From NCBI GenBank assembly GCA_041495845.1, contig JBGQDM010000074.1, positions 1-15,658 on the forward strand: a stretch of DNA of 15,658 nt. The letters run 5' to 3'. Below the pieces are notes generated by a model. The model was not told the origin of the DNA. It did not search any database and saw nothing but the letters and a program-made list of their open reading frames with translations. The position numbers were made by a program, and so were the translations under genes. Below, one piece after another: positions 14,209 to 15,658 of this stretch; positions within the stretch are counted from its first letter, which is position 1, and each line of letters begins with the position of its first letter. The DNA is from JBGQDM01 sp041495845 (lineage in GTDB: Bacteria; Acidobacteriota; Terriglobia; Terriglobales; Acidobacteriaceae).

Positions 14209-14532
14209 GTGAGACGGGGAGAACTCTATCGCGTGCATCGGCCTGGTGGCGACCCCAAGCAGTACAGGGCCTTTGTTGTGGTCAGCCGCCAGGTGCTGAT
14301 CGATTCCAAATTCTCTACCGTGGTTTGCGCTCCGGTGTTCACCAACGGCGAGGGCCTCTCCACTCAGATTCCGGTCGGACCCGAAGAAGGCCTAAAACAC
14401 CCGAGCTGGATTATGTGTGACAACCTGGTGAGCCTGCGCAAAGCGGACCTTACCCACTACGTCGGTTCCCTCTCCCGATCAAAACTCGACGAGCTCGGGC
14501 AGGCGCTGACGATGGCGCTGGATCTGGAGTAA
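14209..14532 (+). CDS. MazF/PemK-family mRNA endoribonuclease toxin
   Basis: A 107-residue SH3-like-barrel toxin that cuts mRNA at short sequence motifs independently of the ribosome. The family features are RRGELY (residues 2-7), the FVVVS strand preceded by Arg20 (YRAFVVVS), the TVVCAPVFT strand (37-45) and CDNLVSLRKADL (70-81), near the dimer and active site. The GTG start at 14209 has AAGGAA (14197-14202) 6 nt upstream. Unusually, 58 bp separate it from the antitoxin, and that gap holds two tiny overlapping reading frames. The length is normal and no key residue is missing. Confidence 0.92.
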   Translation: MRRGELYRVHRPGGDPKQYRAFVVVSRQVLIDSKFSTVVCAPVFTNGEGLSTQIPVGPEEGLKHPSWIMCDNLVSLRKADLTHYVGSLSRSKLDELGQALTMALDLE

Positions 14533-14563
14533 ACAAGCCCATCAGTTCCGCTGCGGACGCCAA

Positions 14564-14595
14564 TTGACACATAACCAGTTCGCACATATACTGTG
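14564..14595 (+). promoter_or_regulatory. Near-consensus sigma-70 promoter of the VapBC pair, with CACA/TGTG dyad
   Basis: TTGACA (14564-14569) and TATACT (14587-14592) are 17 bp apart, one mismatch from consensus in total. The start site falls at about 14599, the A of the antitoxin ATG. CACA (14583-14586) and TGTG (14592-14595) flank the -10 as a small inverted repeat that could be the operator. Confidence 0.75.
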
Positions 14596-14598
14596 TTC

Positions 14599-14820
14599 AT
14601 GAATATCACCCTATCCGTGGACGAGCAGGTGGTCGCGCGCGCCCGGAAGAAGGCGGAAGCGCTCGGCAAAAGCCTCAATCAGTTGGTCCGCGACTATTTG
14701 CAGCGGCTGACCGGCGAGGACGATCCGGAGCGGAGCATCAAAGAGTTCACGCGGCTCTCCGGTAGCGGCCATTCCCGCGGCTGGCGCTTCAATCGCGACG
14801 AGATTCATGAGCGTTCGTAG
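14599..14820 (+). CDS. RHH antitoxin of a VapBC pair (VapB-like)
   Basis: A 73-residue antitoxin. Residues 1-38 form the ribbon-helix-helix (MNITLSVDEQVVARARKKAE, then SLNQLVRDYLQRL). The tail GSGHSRGWRFNRDEIHERS is the kind of Trp/Arg-containing segment that lies across a PIN active site. ATG at 14599 is chosen over the GTG at 14593: no ribosome site precedes either, and the promoter puts transcription start at 14599. The last 14 nt overlap the toxin gene, so toxin output is coupled to antitoxin translation. Confidence 0.87.
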   Translation: MNITLSVDEQVVARARKKAEALGKSLNQLVRDYLQRLTGEDDPERSIKEFTRLSGSGHSRGWRFNRDEIHERS

Positions 14821-15220
14821 CTTCTTCGACACCAACGTGCTCGTCTACGCGGACGATAAAGACACGCCCACCAAACAACGCCGCGCTCTCGATCTCGTGG
14901 CCGAGCACCGGCGAGCGGGCACCGGCGTGGTTTCGCTACAGGTCTTGCAAGAGTATTTCGTCACCGTCACGCGAAAACTGCACGTGGACCCGCGCACTGC
15001 CCGCCGTAAGGTCGAGCTGCTGGCCGAGTTCGACGTCGCCGCCCCGGAAGTCGCGGACATCCTCGCTGCCATCGACCTTCATCGTTTGCATGGCTTTTCA
15101 TTCTGGGACGCGCTGGTGTTGCGTTCGGCCAAACAGTCAGGCTGCAGCGTGCTGCTGTCAGAAGACCTGCAAGACACGCGGGACATCGATGGGGTACGGG
15201 TCGTTAATCCGTTCCGCTAA
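14807..15220 (+). CDS. VapC-type PIN-domain ribonuclease toxin
   Basis: A 137-residue PIN toxin. The acidic metal site is intact: Asp8 in SFFDTN, Glu49 in VLQEYF, Asp101 in SFWDALV and the Glu119-Asp120 pair in LLSEDL. The FSFWDALVLRSA segment is typical of this VapC subgroup, paired with RHH antitoxins. ATG at 14807 lies inside the antitoxin gene (14-nt overlap) with no good ribosome site of its own visible, so it probably depends on coupled translation. It is convergent with the amidase gene, 11 bp away. Confidence 0.93.
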   Translation: MSVRSFFDTNVLVYADDKDTPTKQRRALDLVAEHRRAGTGVVSLQVLQEYFVTVTRKLHVDPRTARRKVELLAEFDVAAPEVADILAAIDLHRLHGFSFWDALVLRSAKQSGCSVLLSEDLQDTRDIDGVRVVNPFR

Positions 15221-15222
15221 GC

Positions 15223-15247
15223 GCCGCCCCCTCAAAACCCTGGCGGC
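15223..15247. terminator. Possible hairpin between vapC and amidase gene
   Basis: GCCGCC (15223-15228) can pair with GGCGGC (15242-15247) around a 13-nt loop. There is no U-tract, and it overlaps the amidase 3' end, so support is weak. Confidence 0.22.
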
Positions 15248-15658
15248 CGTTCCCCCACCACCCCAAACGCCCGCTCCAGCGCGATACCGACACTTCCCAG
15301 CGTCCCTTCGTCGAACAGCCGACCGATCAGCGTTACACCGTGGGGGACACGGCGCGGCGGATTGAACGTCGGCAGCGGGTTCTTCGGATCGGGCGCCCAG
15401 TCACTGCGGGCCTTTGCCACCTCCACAAAGCCCGCACGCAGTGTCAGCGATGGATGGCCGGTGAAGTTGGTGATGGTCAGCATTTCATCGCGCAGGGACG
15501 GCACCAGCAGCAGATCCACCTCAGAGAAGACCCGCGACATTTCCTTCGCCACCTTGCGTCGCAGGCGGTCGGCCTGGACAAAATCCACGGCGGAAAGAAA
15601 ACGCGACTGGCGAAACAGGTTGGGCCAAGCATCCGGCACCTGCGCCGCCAACTGGTCC
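15232..15658 (-). CDS. Amidase-signature family protein, C-terminal part only
   Basis: The last 141 residues of an amidase-signature (GatA/AtzF-type) hydrolase; the rest lies beyond the right edge. Recognisable are RFLSAVDFVQADRLRRKVAK (the helix before the last core strand), VDLLLVPSLRDEM (the LLVPT-like strand), TITNFTGHPSLTLRAGF (the conserved N-x-x-G-x-P-x-x-x-x-P-like core) and PHGVTLIGRLFDEGTLGSVG near the C-terminus. The catalytic Lys-Ser-Ser triad would be in the missing part, so substrate and activity cannot be judged. No signal can be checked. Confidence 0.85.
   Translation of the reverse strand, partial: DQLAAQVPDAWPNLFRQSRFLSAVDFVQADRLRRKVAKEMSRVFSEVDLLLVPSLRDEMLTITNFTGHPSLTLRAGFVEVAKARSDWAPDPKNPLPTFNPPRRVPHGVTLIGRLFDEGTLGSVGIALERAFGVVGERPPGF

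Noticed and set aside
7615..14532. mazG and the mazF-like gene as parts of one mazEFG system
   Set aside because: They are 6 kb apart, on opposite strands and in different operons; mazG here is a housekeeping gene.
12237..15658. Direct repeat of the ssrA 3' end (attR) marking an integrated island
   Set aside because: I scanned for GTTCAACTCCCG and GCCTCCACCA downstream and saw no copy; no integrase is present. Island status remains positional inference.
1..15658. CRISPR array, rRNA, ordinary tRNA or insertion sequence
   Set aside because: No regularly spaced repeats, no rRNA blocks, no tRNA other than the tRNA-like part of tmRNA, and no transposase or terminal inverted repeats were seen.

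Overview
The window is about 60% GC, densely coded and bacterial. The gene set (bshC for bacillithiol, a long minus-strand housekeeping operon, a tmRNA whose tag ends in AYAA, and PIN and RHH toxin-antitoxin families common in soil bacteria) suggests an Acidobacteriota chromosome. That placement is an inference from gene content, not from a marker phylogeny.

Region 1 (1-3449, plus strand) is a compact operon. It starts with an ABC exporter half-molecule cut by the left edge, followed 4 nt later by a SAM methyltransferase, which overlaps a geranylgeranyl-reductase-type FAD oxidoreductase. It converges on a minus-strand pair (3446-4535): a bactofilin followed by a second, unrelated SAM methyltransferase. 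The two convergent stop codons share one CTAG. A secreted protein of unknown function (4658-5557) is divergent from the bactofilin.

Region 2 (5704-11672, minus strand) reads bshC, small membrane protein, CPCC mini-protein, glycerophosphodiester phosphodiesterase, mazG, GNAT acetyltransferase, and an enolase-superfamily OSBS/N-acylamino-acid racemase. mazG and the GNAT gene overlap at GTGA. The GNAT plus racemase pair matches two of the three enzymes of the N-succinyl route that converts D-amino acids to L-amino acids.

Region 3 (11870-15220) is the accessory part. A complete tmRNA gene (ssrA, encoded tag ANQELAYAA) is followed directly by four consecutive toxin-antitoxin-like pairs: a ParDE-type pair whose toxin carries an amber stop at codon 10; on the minus strand, a PIN toxin preceded by an unrecognised 144-aa partner with its own promoter and a 19-bp palindrome; a MazEF-type pair; and a VapBC pair. 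Two of the antitoxin promoters are placed so that transcription should begin at the start codon, i.e. leaderless mRNAs. No integrase or second copy of the ssrA 3' end is visible, so a genomic island is suggested by position only. The right edge holds the C-terminal part of an amidase on the minus strand.

The best candidates for something undescribed are the 144-aa/PIN module with its palindromic operator and the leaderless antitoxin architecture. The ParE amber codon looks like toxin decay in progress.
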